Shown in pieces: positions 9,735-20,076 of a DNA stretch of 64,000 nt. The DNA is from Fallopia convolvulus (Eukaryota; Streptophyta; Magnoliopsida; Caryophyllales; Polygonaceae). Position 1 is the first letter of the stretch; every line of letters begins with the position of its first letter. The notes under the pieces are model-generated. The model was not told where the DNA came from and did not search any database. It worked only from the letters and a program-made list of their open reading frames with translations. Both the position numbers and the translations under genes were made by a program. The stretch lies in NCBI GenBank assembly GCA_964016875.1, contig OZ024737.1:35899683-35963682 (forward strand), in the 5' to 3' direction.

Positions 9735-12700
9735 CTACCCCTTCTTACCCAATCCCAAATGCTCCATGAGTAACCAAACCAAAGTAATGAGCTCGCCACC
9801 ATTAGCTAACTGAGCTGCGTGCGCACTTGGGCTGCAGCGAGCCGCTCCATAACACAACATCTCCACCCACACTTTGGAAATCACCTCCCACATATTCACC
9901 ACTTGCTTCTCATCCAACTCTTTGAGCCTTATAGTCAACCGACACGCATCGTACCACACCGAGTTTCCCAAGTCAACAAGTCTCTCTTCTTGACCTACCA
10001 TTCTTAGCATCCCTCTACATCCCGCTTCAATATTGCATCGCGCCTCTATGTCGTTAACATATAGTAAGTGGAAGGCCCCCTTTGCTGTACGTCTGGTGTC
10101 CTCGAATGTTTTGTCCCCCATGGCTGCAACTTCCAACATCATATCAGGGCTTCGTAGTAGCAAATACAACATGTAGTCCGAGAGAACGTCACTGAACTCA
10201 TCATGCTCTTCTTCTAGACTCTCTTCTTCATCGTCGGTAATGGTGCAAAGAGTAGTTGCAATGTGCCATATGAGGAGGCTCTGATCAAATGTCTTCTCAG
10301 CAACATAGGTCCTGGAAAGGCACAAGAGCTCTTCGGCCCCTCCCGGGCCATTATTGTACATGTTTTCGAGAGTCCATTGGCCTCTACTTAAGGCAATGTT
10401 GTCTTGTGATGCTCTTTTCGTTAGCTCTTGGAATATGAAGTCTCTTAAGGCATTAGTGAACCACATCTTAGGAGCGCTCTTGAGTTTCTTGAGGAAGAAA
10501 TCTACTCCGATGTCTTTTGACACTTTCTCGTCATCATCGAGTGTCTGATCATAACATAGAGCAATGAAGTCGAGTTGGTAAATGGACTCAGACCAGCGAC
10601 TAAGTAGTGCTCTCAATACCAAGATTGATAAAGGAGCTTCCTCGGAGCATGAGTAGCCATCCCACCTTTTTTTCCTCAAGGAAAGCCAAGTATTGATAAG
10701 TTTTGAGTCACCATAGTTCCTTACAACACTAGCAACACTCCAATCCGAAAAAATCATCATCACAAGTGAGGTGAAATCTCGAGCGACCGCACCTAGAAGG
10801 AGAGCATACGTAGCGTACACGTCGAACTTCATAATATTACGCTTGTCAATGCGAACCCAAAGAACAAGAGTTATTACTTCGCACATCATACAAATTAGAC
10901 GAAGAAGTCGTCCAAGCCCTTGTCGAATCACGGGTCCCTTACTGTAGAACAGATCATAGTAGAAGTTCAACTCGATCTCCACGACCCTGAAGGCTTCTCC
11001 AGGATTCCTCCGCTGGAAGTATTCTTTGCTTTTCTTTCGATTCTTGGGATCGACCTGGAGATCCACAAACACAGCCTTGAAAGATTCAAAGAGACTATAA
11101 GCATCTCTTACCATTTTAGCATCACTCAATTCATATGGATGACAATCCAAATCTAATGACTTGTTAGAAGATTTGGTCTTCTCCTCGAGCAGACTTTCTT
11201 TTAGTGAGGAAAAACGTGCTTGGTATAAACACCAAATCCTTTCAACATACTTTGTGAGCCCAGCTACAAACATTAACAAGACCGGCACTCGCAACCTGGT
11301 TTCCAGGAAAGACCTGTATATGTAGTTCAAGAGATTAAGATTTGGTTTCACTAACTTCAGTAGGCAATATCCAAAGATTCTATGCTTACAACAAGGTAAA
11401 ATACATAAATTTTACTTTACAAAAAAGCATGGTTAATTTTGTGGGAGTTGGGGTTGTTTTAATCTTGGTGCTGGTGTAGTGGTGTTAGACGTATTTCTTT
11501 AAAAGAAGAACCCAAGTGACCCAAGGGCTCAAGTAATTAAAAGGCACAAATGGAAAGCTTTGTACCCGGCTGCTTCAAACATAGCATTTCACTAAATGTG
11601 AAGTTTCGACTCTCATGTATGCAAACCAAAGTGTCTAACAAACTGAGCTTTATAAGCATGTATTTGTCGGAATGAGCCCAGTGCACTTACTTTACCTAGA
11701 GTGGAAGGTCACGTCCATCTAATACAAAATCAAATCATTGCGATTTTTAATCTTTTTTCAAATTTTTTTAAATTGTTACTATGAAATAGCAAGTAATTTC
11801 ATCTAAAATAACTGTATGAGGGCAAAGTGACAACAAAACACAATTCTAGGGAGCGGATTTGGTTAGAATACCCTTCATTGAAAGATAAAATAGACTAGTC
11901 CGTACTATATAAGCCTGTATGTTACTTCTTTTATCTCCAATTTGTTTTATGATGGAACTCATTGGGCTTGTATACTAATATGGTATCAGAGCTGTCCGCC
12001 TAACAACTTATCTTGATCTTGGGCCCGTTTCCCATGCATGGGTGATTCGGCTATAGAAAGATTGAGATTCTCATCACTTGTTGTGTTGTCCATGTTTCTC
12101 CCTGAGTTGGACATGTTAGACCTCACATGGAAAGTTTGGAGATAAAATAAACTAGTATATACTCCTCCTATCAACAATTGGTATTAGTCGCGGTTTATCA
12201 AAATCCCCGCTGTAATCTACGATAAGTCACCAAAATTGTACAGACCGCTCTATAATCTAGGATATGTCGGTAAAAATAATCAACAGACCGATAAATTGTC
12301 ATCTAACACTTAACATCTCATGAAATCTATCAATATAGTTTTTTCTTCATCTCTACCAAAACTATACAAAAAACCCAATTAGTTATTGATTTGATAACGG
12401 GGCCGGTATGGATGTGTAACAGGGGATAACCTGCAAATAATTCTGTAGAATCTAAGAATGCTTAATTGGGAGAAATAAATTTTGTCACCTCACGGTCCTC
12501 ACCTATAGAAGGCGTTGCCAATGCCATATGTCATGGTAGCAAGCTGGATGGCAAACCGAGACCAGAGCTCATTGTCGATGGAGCTGAGAGCGGAGATGGA
12601 GTCGGCGCCCCCAATATGCAGCACCAGAAACGGGGCCCAGAACATCAGGATTTCCGACTGAAACCCGGGAGAATCAGGCTGCTCATTATCTACTTTGGTG

Positions 12701-12918
12701 GCCTGTATCAGCGCAACAGCGTAGTTGGAGGCCCAATCAGATAAGATGTAGGCGACCCACAGCGCGCCCAGCAACACTCCGTTTGATGTCCGCTTCCGAA
12801 ACGGCGCCACCAGAAGCAACAGAGTCTGCAGGAACAGGGTGATCAGGACCCAGCTTCGAAGATCCCATTTCCGTATTATCAACCCCAATTTTGTGTATAC
12901 TTCTCCGGATGTGCTCAT
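9735..12918 (-). CDS. DUF4220/DUF594 membrane protein, paralogue 1
   Basis: Two exons: 12918-12503 and 11313-9735, joined in phase 2 across a 1189-bp GT-AG intron (TATAG|GTGAGG ... ATACAG|GTCTTT), giving 664 residues. The N-terminal DUF4220 region has several hydrophobic segments (residues about 22-40, 50-68, 90-105) with the LLLVAPFRKR and ILMFWAPFLVLHIGG motifs. The C-terminus is a typical DUF594 block (MWEVISKVWVEMLCYGAARC ... LITLVWLLMEHLG). These proteins are plant-specific, common in tandem or dispersed families, and their molecular role is unknown to me. Paralogue 3 at 39587 has the same intron at the same codon (NAFYR|S), while paralogue 2 at 22788 has none. The large intron carries a dispersed repeat (11880-12185). 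The annotated start is the first ATG of the conserved N-terminus. Confidence 0.9.
11880..12185 (+). repeat. Dispersed repeat in the intron of DUF4220 gene 1
   Basis: The sequence contains AGATAAAATAGACTAGT near 11885 and AGATAAAATAAACTAGT near 12139, with TTTTATGATGGAACTCATTG and GGTATCAGAGCTG between. A partial relative (AGATAAAATAGACTAGTACA) sits at 47551 in a GAUT12 intron. The GGTATCAGAGC string resembles an LTR retrotransposon primer-binding site, so this may be an LTR-element derivative. Class uncertain. Confidence 0.45.
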
Positions 12919-13413
12919 GGTGTGATGAATTTGTGGTATGCTTGATACACTGCTGCTTTCAATCTGGTCAAATTAATGTTTGGGATTGGCAGGATTAAGA
13001 AAGGGCCGATCGGTTAATATACTACTAGTCTACTAGTACAATGTTTTATTAATTGTTTATTCGTGTAATTAAATTATACACGCAACGCAACCATCTAGGA
13101 GTTATGCACACGTTACTTGCAGTAACACAGATCAAGAGGATTGGATCATCAAGAAATTATTAATTATTGAGAATCCATATTTAAAGACTCATCTTACTAA
13201 TTGGGGCCAATTGAAGTCAACGTGTAATGAATGGTTAATTCTCATACGAATGCCAGCCAATACTTATGTTTGGACTGATACAAGTGGACGTGTTTTGTTA
13301 TGATCTGAGCAGCTCGATTTTGTGTGATCAGTTAAAAAGTATCAGTAAAATACTAGAAAGCAACAAAACAAGTGGATTGGTCAAGTATGCAAACTAGGCC
13401 TGCATTCATAAAA
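12919..13413. other. Upstream region of DUF4220 gene 1
   Basis: Intergenic sequence with no recognisable coding frame. It should contain the promoter of the minus-strand DUF4220 gene, but I see no TATA element strong enough to mark. Confidence 0.4.
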
Positions 13414-13439
13414 TGATACGTTAATTAGTATATTTTTGT

Positions 13440-14448
13440 AAGGAAAATTCTTTTTTGTGTCTTCTTTTTTCGACTTTTTTTTTTAGTACCTAAAAAAATC
13501 TTATTTCTTTTAGTGCCCTCCAATATTTGACAAATTCTTTACCGTAACCAAAAATCTCTCAAAATACATTTCCATCCTATTTTCCGTTAATTTTTTTTGA
13601 AAAAATCCAACTTTTTATTATATATTTATATTTTTGAGATTCCTATTTTTACTTTGTGCACGGGAGAAGGAAATTTTCACCGCTGACATATTTTCTCTAC
13701 CTCGTGAGTCTACAAAGGTTTAAATCTCGTCTAGGGTTCCTCTCGGTCCTCTTGTTTGTAATTCCTAATGATTCAAATTTGATCTGGTTGAAATTGTTCT
13801 CAGTTGAATGGGAAATTCTTGGTTCTTATTTCTAGATTGAGAAATATCCAAAATTTCACATTTTTGTGCCGTTGAATCTTGCCCCTGATAACTACCAGTT
13901 TCTTCCTCCACTAAACCTTGTCGTTCGCAATTGATTGAGGATTCAAGGACATATGCCCGGGATTCTACATCCTCGTCCTAATCTTGCTCTGTTAGAGGAA
14001 GAACTTGACATTCAGCACACTGAAATGTAGAAGCTATTGGCTAAAAACAGGAGGCTTGTTGAAGATCGGAAAGAAAAAATTGTGCCATGTGTGATACTCG
14101 TGTAGAAGGAGAATTACGTATGAGGCATCTTATCTAGAATGGCATGAAGCTGGATGCTGAGTTCAAAGCAATTTGCTGAATTCTTGTGCGCTCCCTGGAG
14201 TTCTTGCTGCGTTCATGTGTTCTTTTAATTGGAGAAATGTAAGAAATGAGTAAAAAAGGATTTTAGTTTTTTAATTTTATTTTTTAACGGAAATTAGGTT
14301 AAATTAGATGGAATATGTATTTTGAGAGACTTTAGGTTACAATAACGAATTTCTCAAAAATTGAAGAGTATCAAAAGGAATAAAATTTTTTCCTGGACAT
14401 CAAAAGGAAAAGTCAAAAACAGAAAAACACCAAAAGGAAATTTTCTTT
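13440..14448. mobile_element. Mutator-like non-autonomous element with long inverted repeats
   Basis: The left about 160 bp (13440-13598) and the right about 165 bp (14279-14448) are inverted copies of each other. Matching blocks include CTCTCAAAATACAT and TTTCCGTTAA on the left against ATGTATTTTGAGAG and TTAACGGAAA on the right. Long inverted repeats of this kind are characteristic of Mutator-like elements. It interrupts LTR sequence that is continuous in the 3' copy at 15576, which proves it is an insertion. The expected 9-bp target duplication is not clear. The roughly 680-bp interior has moderate GC and no transposase, so it could be captured host sequence (Pack-MULE). Confidence 0.75.
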
Positions 14449-14488
14449 TATTAATGTATTTTAATAAATTAGATTTTATCTCTTTTCT

Positions 14489-14578
14489 CGGGTTTTCTTT
14501 ACTGTTCTTTTCCAGGATGCGTTTCTTGAACCCCGGGTTTTCTTTACTGTTCTTTTCCAGGATGCGTTTGTTGAACCG
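14489..14578 (+). repeat. 45-bp tandem duplication within the 5' LTR
   Basis: CGGGTTTTCTTTACTGTTC...TTGAACC occurs twice in succession (14489-14533 and 14534-14578) with one clear mismatch. The 3' LTR has a single copy. Confidence 0.85.
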
Positions 14579-14845
14579 TTAGGGTTAGGATTTTATTATT
14601 ATATATACTCCTGTATTGTATTTTAGGGAGGCAAGGAATGAGAAATGAGAAATTAATTAGTTTAGCCCTAATTCATCCTTATCCAGTCTTCACTCTTTAT
14701 CCCCGGCTTTGGTCATTCACATTCGAAGTGCATCTGTACTATTATCCTTCTTCTCTTCACTCGGTTACTTTGTCTATTGAATCCGGTACGAGATCTATAC
14801 GGTTTTGTATCAATTGGTGCTTTCATCCTTGAACTCTGCGTTTCC

Positions 14846-14986
14846 ATGGCCAACAACGAGGAGAATCGAACACTCCTCGTCATAATTTATCGTGAATACT
14901 ACCGAATCGCCGATCAAGTGTTGTATCAAGTATTTTCACAAATCGGAGACTTGGAAAACATTCAAAGAGTAGGTTATGGGTCTTAG
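14846..14986 (+). pseudogene. Short gag-start fragment of the second LTR element
   Basis: The first ATG after the primer-binding region opens 46 codons beginning MANNEENRTLLV and ending QRVGYGS. The position matches the gag start of the element at 394, but no gag core follows. It is probably a truncated gag leader. Confidence 0.4.
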
Positions 14987-15077
14987 TTTTATTGGCAAAT
15001 CCAATTTCACACTCATGGTTCCGCTCTCAAGGCGATTATATCTCTCTACGGGAGGTGCATCTACGAGGGTTGTTGTC

Positions 15078-15330
15078 AACTAGAATTGTTCTTTTGTCCG
15101 ACAAACCCCCAACTAGAATTGTTCTTTTGTCCGACAACCCCCCAACGGCCAATCACCACCAAGTCAGCAGCTATCACCGCGCCGTTGATCGCACGACTGC
15201 CACACCAGCGATCCCTGCGCCCGCGGCAACACGCTCGCGCCCGCGGCCGATGCCCTAGCGCCTGCGGCCAGCCCCCCGCGCCCGCGGCCAATGAACTCGC
15301 GCCCGCTGCTCTTTCCATCGCGACCGTCGT
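15078..15330 (+). repeat. Internal tandem and GC-rich low-complexity sequence
   Basis: A 33-bp unit (AACTAGAATTGTTCTTTTGT and onward) is repeated at 15078-15110 and 15111-15143. From about 15178 to 15310 the motif CGCGCCCGCGGC recurs with variation. This contrasts sharply with the AT-rich surroundings. It opens frames on both strands but none looks like a protein. Confidence 0.7.
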
Positions 15331-15575
15331 TGCACCGCCTCGCCAAGACCCCCTTCCAAAAATTAGGGTTGCGGCCCTGGTTGCGTATTCGGTTGAGTGG
15401 AGATGCCATACGCCTAAGATTGAGCGTATTATTACTGTTTTGATTTGTAATTTTGGCGGCTACTTTACATCGATTGACTCATTTGTGTTCAACCCTGGAG
15501 AACCTGATTGACGCTTCCGCGGCCTCCTCCTGATTTCCGCCTCGAGGACGAGTCGATTCTCACCGGGGGAGTGAT

Positions 15576-15846
15576 TGATACGTTAATTAGTATATTTTTA
15601 TTAACGTATTTTTATAAATTAGAGTTTATCTCTATTCTTGGGTTTTTTTTACGGTTTTTTTCCCGGGATGCGTTTGTTGAACCGTTAGGGTTAGGATTTT
15701 ATTATTAAATATACTCCTGTATTATATTCTAGGGAGGCAAGGAATGAGAAATGAGAAATTAAATAGTTTAACCATAATTCTTCCCTATCCAGTCTTCACT
15801 CTTTATCCCCGGCTTTCGCCATTCACATCCGAAGTGCATCTGCACT
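15576..15846 (+). repeat. 3' LTR, truncated at its 3' end
   Basis: It matches the 5' LTR from TGATACG to GAAGTGCATCTG and then changes to unrelated sequence at about 15846. Confidence 0.8.
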
Positions 15847-15849
15847 TAA

Positions 15850-17105
15850 GGGTGTTGATAAACGGATATCCGATCCATCCGCCTTATTAGATCGGATATC
15901 CTAAATTATTTTTCTTGAAATATGGCATCCATATCTGATCCAAGAAAACCCGGATATCCGATCTATGTATTCCAGATCGGTCCGGATATCCAACCGAATA
16001 TCCACATATATTAAATTAGTACTTTCCTATTTTTATTTTTTTTGGCAAAAATATCAAAAATATAAAAATACAAACAAGCATTATAGTAGAAAACACACAG
16101 TGAAACGTACAACTTCCATTGGAACGTACAACTTCGGATTGAAAGAGTGGATCAAAAGAATAGGAAGGAAATCAAAAATATAACAGCCCATAAACATCTC
16201 ACTACTAAGCCCATTTCATAACTAATTTGAGCTTCAAAATTCAGGCCAATAACAACTCCACTTCCCTATTAAGTATGTGGAAATTAATTACCACTCTTTG
16301 GGTATGTTTGGATGATGGATTTGATGGAAATTTTAGGGAGGAAAATGGTGGAAATTATTTTTTTATTGTTTGATTGTAATTTTATGTGAGAATAGATGAG
16401 ATTTCATTAGAAAATTTGAAGTGAAATGATGGTAAATTGAATCGCACCAAATTGGTGGAATTTGATGGGAAATTAGAGATACATGTTTCAAATAGAAAAA
16501 AAAATTTAGTCACATTTTCTCATCAAAACCCACCTCTGTCCAAACAAAAGAATTTATTAAAATCCCCTACATTCTCACCTTTTATTTTCGTATCATTTCC
16601 TTTCTCATATTTCTCCATCTTTTCTTTTCTCATCAATTCTTAATTGCCAAAAGACTGTAAATCTTAACACCTAGTAATTCAATGAAATTGCATTGAAAGT
16701 GGTCCTAAAAAGGGACGGCGATCAGAGTGAGGGAGACTAGCAGTAAAGTAGTAGTCATGTTGAAAAGACAGAGACTCAAAAAAGACGATCGAAAGAATGG
16801 AAGAGACAACGTTTTTTGGGAAGTTAGGGGGAAGTTGAGGATTGTAAAACGAAACACGACAAATAATAAGATAACTAGTAAAATTTAGAGGCGGTAATGT
16901 TAGGTTTGTTGGAGATATTAGTAAATAGTAGGTATATTAGGTAAAATTATTTGGGGTGGTAAACGAGTGGGTCGGATGATGAGTCGAGTGAATCGGATGT
17001 AAAATCTCACCCATATCTGACCCATCATCCGTTTTACCCATCATCCGACGACTGACCCACCCACCACCCACTCGGGTGAAGCAGGTTAGTCGGTTTAACC
17101 ACGGA
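15850..17105. mobile_element. DNA-transposon debris (hAT-like ends, MITE-like core)
   Basis: 15853-16010 starts AAGGGTGTTGATAAACGGAT and has repeated GGATATCCG motifs, like the subterminal region of hAT elements. 16951-17105 starts GGGGTGGTAAACGAGTGGGT and has repeated ACCCA/GGGT motifs of similar design. Between them, 16297-16552 begins GGGTATGTTTGGATG and ends CTGTCCAAACAAA, which suggests a degenerate inverted-repeat MITE. I found no target duplications here, so boundaries are approximate. No gene is visible. Confidence 0.4.
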
Positions 17106-17310
17106 TAATGTCGTAACTGTCTAGTATTTGATTGCTAATCAACCTGCCTTATATTTAACCTGCATCGGGTCCTTAACGATCACAACACTTGAGCTCAAAA
17201 AGAGCAGACTGCTACAAAATCGTTTATTCAAACTTCCAAAACGATCGAAGCTTCAACACAGTAATACAATGAAATTGCATCAATTATACTTAAATATTCG
17301 AACTAAGCTC

Positions 17311-18762
17311 TCACAGCGAAATCCGATGAAGAAAGGCATCAAGATTGGAGGCCACAGAGCCACCAGGCGCCACCGCTCTCCGGCAGGCTTGACTGACACT
17401 CTCCGCCGACTCCACCATCTTCCTCCGCCCTTCTCCGGCAGCATCCATAAATTCCCTCACAATCCCAGAAATCTCCTCCCTGGTAACCAACTTTTCTTCC
17501 CCAAACCTCCTCACTCTCCTCCCCATCTTCCACTCCTCCACCACCGTCTTCCCATTCAGCAACTGATCCCAGAAAATCGGATTCGTCAGCACCGGAACTC
17601 CGGCGAAGGCCGCCTCCGACATCGAGTTCCACCCGCAGTGGGACAAGAACCCGCCCACCGCCCGGTGGCTCAGAACCCTCAATTGGTCGCACCACGGAAC
17701 TAAACACCCTCTCTCCTCCGTGTTCTTGAACCGTGAATCGTCGCCACGTGTCACCCACAGATAACGGACGCCGCTGTTCGTGATTCCGGCGACGATCTCG
17801 TCCAATTGGGCGGCGGATGTCGAGAGGAAGCTTCCCATGGAGATGTATAGTACGGATCCCGTGGGCTGCGAGTCAAGCCACCGGAGGTAATCGTGGTGCT
17901 CCGAATCGGATTGGAGATTGAAGTAGGGGATCATGGGGCCGATTGGGAGAACGGTTGTGGTGGGGGCGAATTTTGATTTCAGGGCGTCTATGGCGGGTCC
18001 TTCGAGCTCTGGGAATGACGTCAGGAGGAGGAAATCCGTCTTCGGAATCGCGGAAATTGACTCCATCACTCTGGGGAGAACTTTTATGCCATCGCCGTGG
18101 AAGAAGGTCGGGAGATCGCGTATTGCTGTGGACGGAAGGCCCGGGATGTAGTCCACTACCTCGCTTCCTCGTTCTGGCATTTTCACAAACACCTTGAGTG
18201 CAATCTACTCTGTATCAAAATAAATCAGGATTTTCTAAAACTGAAATAACATACCGGAGACTTGGAGAGGGAAATGCCCGTTCTCAATGAGCAGATCGAA
18301 GTGGCTCAAAACGGTGAACATGGTAGCCGAAGTTGTAGCGAAAGCCGCCACCGGAAGTCTGCGGCGGTTCGCCACGTCCACCGCCCAGAATAAGTAGGTG
18401 TCGTAGACAATGGCGGTGGGTGGCGGCTCAAGCCGGTCGAGGAACCGCTCGAACGGAGCCTCCAGCTTGGTGACGGTGGCTTCAATGAAGCAGGGGAAGT
18501 CTTTGCCTCGGCCGAGCTCCGATGGGATCACCTGTGGGATGACTCCGAAGCTCAAATTGGAGGGCGGCTGAGGCTCGGCGCCGCCGGTGAGGAAGCCGTG
18601 CCATTCCTCGGTAACCACAATTGTGATGAGGAGATTGGGGGATTTGGAGGCGATTAGCTTGCAGAGGTTGAGCATTGGGTTTATGTGTCCTCTTCCCGGA
18701 TATGGCATTGCCACTAAGTGGCGGTTTCCGGCGGCGGCGGCGGCGGCGGTGCTGGAGCCCAT
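17311..18762 (-). CDS. UDP-glycosyltransferase, UGT87-like
   Basis: Two exons: 18762-18255 and 18173-17311, joined in phase 1 across an 81-bp intron (TCTCCG|GTATGT ... GCCAG|AACGAG), giving 456 residues. The join restores VSERGSEVVDYIPGLPS, as in UGT87A proteins. Family-1 glycosyltransferases move glucose from UDP-glucose to small acceptors in the cytosol. Visible features: the catalytic His26 in GRGHINPML, and a 44-residue PSPG donor-binding box at residues 330-373 starting WCDQLRVL, containing HCGWNS, and ending with the usual Asp-Gln pair. The second residue after the Trp is Asp-Gln rather than the common Pro-Gln, which is normal in UGT87. An Ala run near the N-terminus comes from a GCG repeat. 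The coding sequence is clearly GC-rich against AT-rich flanks. The acceptor substrate cannot be deduced. Confidence 0.9.
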
Positions 18763-18828
18763 CGGAGTTTCTTTCTTTCTGAATTTTGTTTTTCCTTGTT
18801 AGATGTTGGATGGTAGGAAAACGTGTAT

Positions 18829-18838
18829 GTTTTATAGC
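18829..18838 (-). promoter_or_regulatory. Candidate TATA box of the UGT87-like gene
   Basis: On the minus strand CTATAAAAC lies about 70 bases upstream of the start codon at 18762, which leaves room for a short leader. Confidence 0.45.
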
Positions 18839-18902
18839 CGTTGAGTTGAGATGTGGCATTGGATTGAAGGCATCGTCTCTTTCCAATGAGTTTTATAAAC
18901 AC

Positions 18903-20076
18903 AGCTCGAGTATGCCTATCAAATCAAACTAGGATTAATAAAAGAGGGAATTGCCCGATATGTCCTATTATAGTTATCAAATTAGGTACTTCATTAGTTC
19001 ATTTCTATCCCTTTCCCCTTCGTACTTCTCCTCTGTGACATAATTAGGCAAGAGTAAATGTTTTGCTCACACATTTTTTTTTTTGGTAGAATTTGCTCAC
19101 ACAGTTAATACATGTGTATGGTGGAGCCGGTCATTCTCCATAATAGAAGTAGAAAGCAACTTTTCATGCACAATATAAACCTATTCCAACCTTACGTATA
19201 CAAATTGCAATTTTCTTTATCCTCTTGTCCAATTTTTGTCTTACTTTTGGCTAACCGTTGCTTTCTCAATCTCTTCCAGAGTATTTGCCGTCTCCTGATT
19301 GTAAGTTAAGAATTATTGAGGCCTTGTTTGAACAAATAGTGCCACTAGGCACTAGCTGTGGGTTAAACTCAAAACAGACCCAAGGGCTTAGACAAGGCAT
19401 TTCTAATATACTGTAACATGTGTATCACTGGATACATATGGCCACATTGCATACATAAACGCACAGCTGCTTAAGAGAAGAATCAGCTAACCGTACAGGT
19501 TGCATACCATTGGCCAATGATAACAAGGAGCATTACATATAACCAATGTTAAAATCTGCACAAAACTTGGTTCATTTTTCTTCTGCCTTGAAGTTTATTC
19601 TCTCCTGAGCTGTGATCAGACTTCTTCTAAGCAGCAAGGTAGTTTAAAGCTGTTACGATGTCACCTATGAGAGGCTGTGCATATTTAACTTCAAATCAGA
19701 CTAACGAATCTTCAGTGAAAACATGTATACACTAGTGATTTGAAAGCTATAAGCAGAAACCTAGCTGACATAATTAAAACAAGATACAGTCTGACTGAAA
19801 GTGATGAAGAGTTGAAGTACACTAGCAACCTAACAAGGTTATGTGAATTTCTTGGAGGAAATGAACTAAGAGTAAACCTGATAAGTCTTTGGCAGTTATC
19901 CCTTGTAAACCTTGCCTAGAGCTACCTGGCCCAAGAAACATGCAAGTCTAAAACTATCAGGTGCATCATTGAACGTTTGCATCTTTGTGGCTACTTGGAT
20001 TACCTTGTAACCTGATATCGTTTGCTGAATATAAAACATGATGAAAAGATGGACTTTTAACAGAATTGTGTTTTTA
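18903..20076. other. Intergenic and 3' region of the DFO-like gene
   Basis: No protein-like frame is seen. The right part should contain the 3' untranslated region of the minus-strand gene ending at 20077. Confidence 0.4.

Larger units (their letters stand above)
13414..14812 (+). repeat. 5' LTR (split by the Mutator-like insertion)
   Basis: LTR sequence is 13414-13437 plus about 14449-14812. It carries a 45-bp tandem duplication at 14489-14578 that the 3' LTR lacks. It ends GTATCA and is followed by ATTGGTGCTTTCATCCTTGA. Confidence 0.8.
13414..15846 (+). mobile_element. Second short LTR element, interrupted and 3'-truncated
   Basis: The 5' LTR starts TGATACGTTAATTAG at 13414 and ends GTATCA at 14812, but a Mutator-like insertion occupies 13440-14448 within it. 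The 3' LTR starts with the same TGATACGTTAATTAG at 15576, right after a purine tract (CACCGGGGGAGTGAT). It diverges from the 5' LTR at about 15846, so its last 80 or so bases are missing. The internal region (763 bp) keeps the primer-binding area and a short gag start, then GC-rich low-complexity sequence, then a peptide like the pol tail also seen in the element at 4-1472. It has no enzyme domains. Confidence 0.8.

Noticed and set aside
15076..15511. GC-rich frames on both strands as a gene
   Set aside because: Composition is Ala/Arg/Pro repeats from a CGCGCCCGCGGC-type repeat inside the short LTR element.
17128..18200. Long plus-strand frames opposite the UGT gene
   Set aside because: They are by-products of GC-rich coding sequence on the minus strand, are low complexity and have no known motif.
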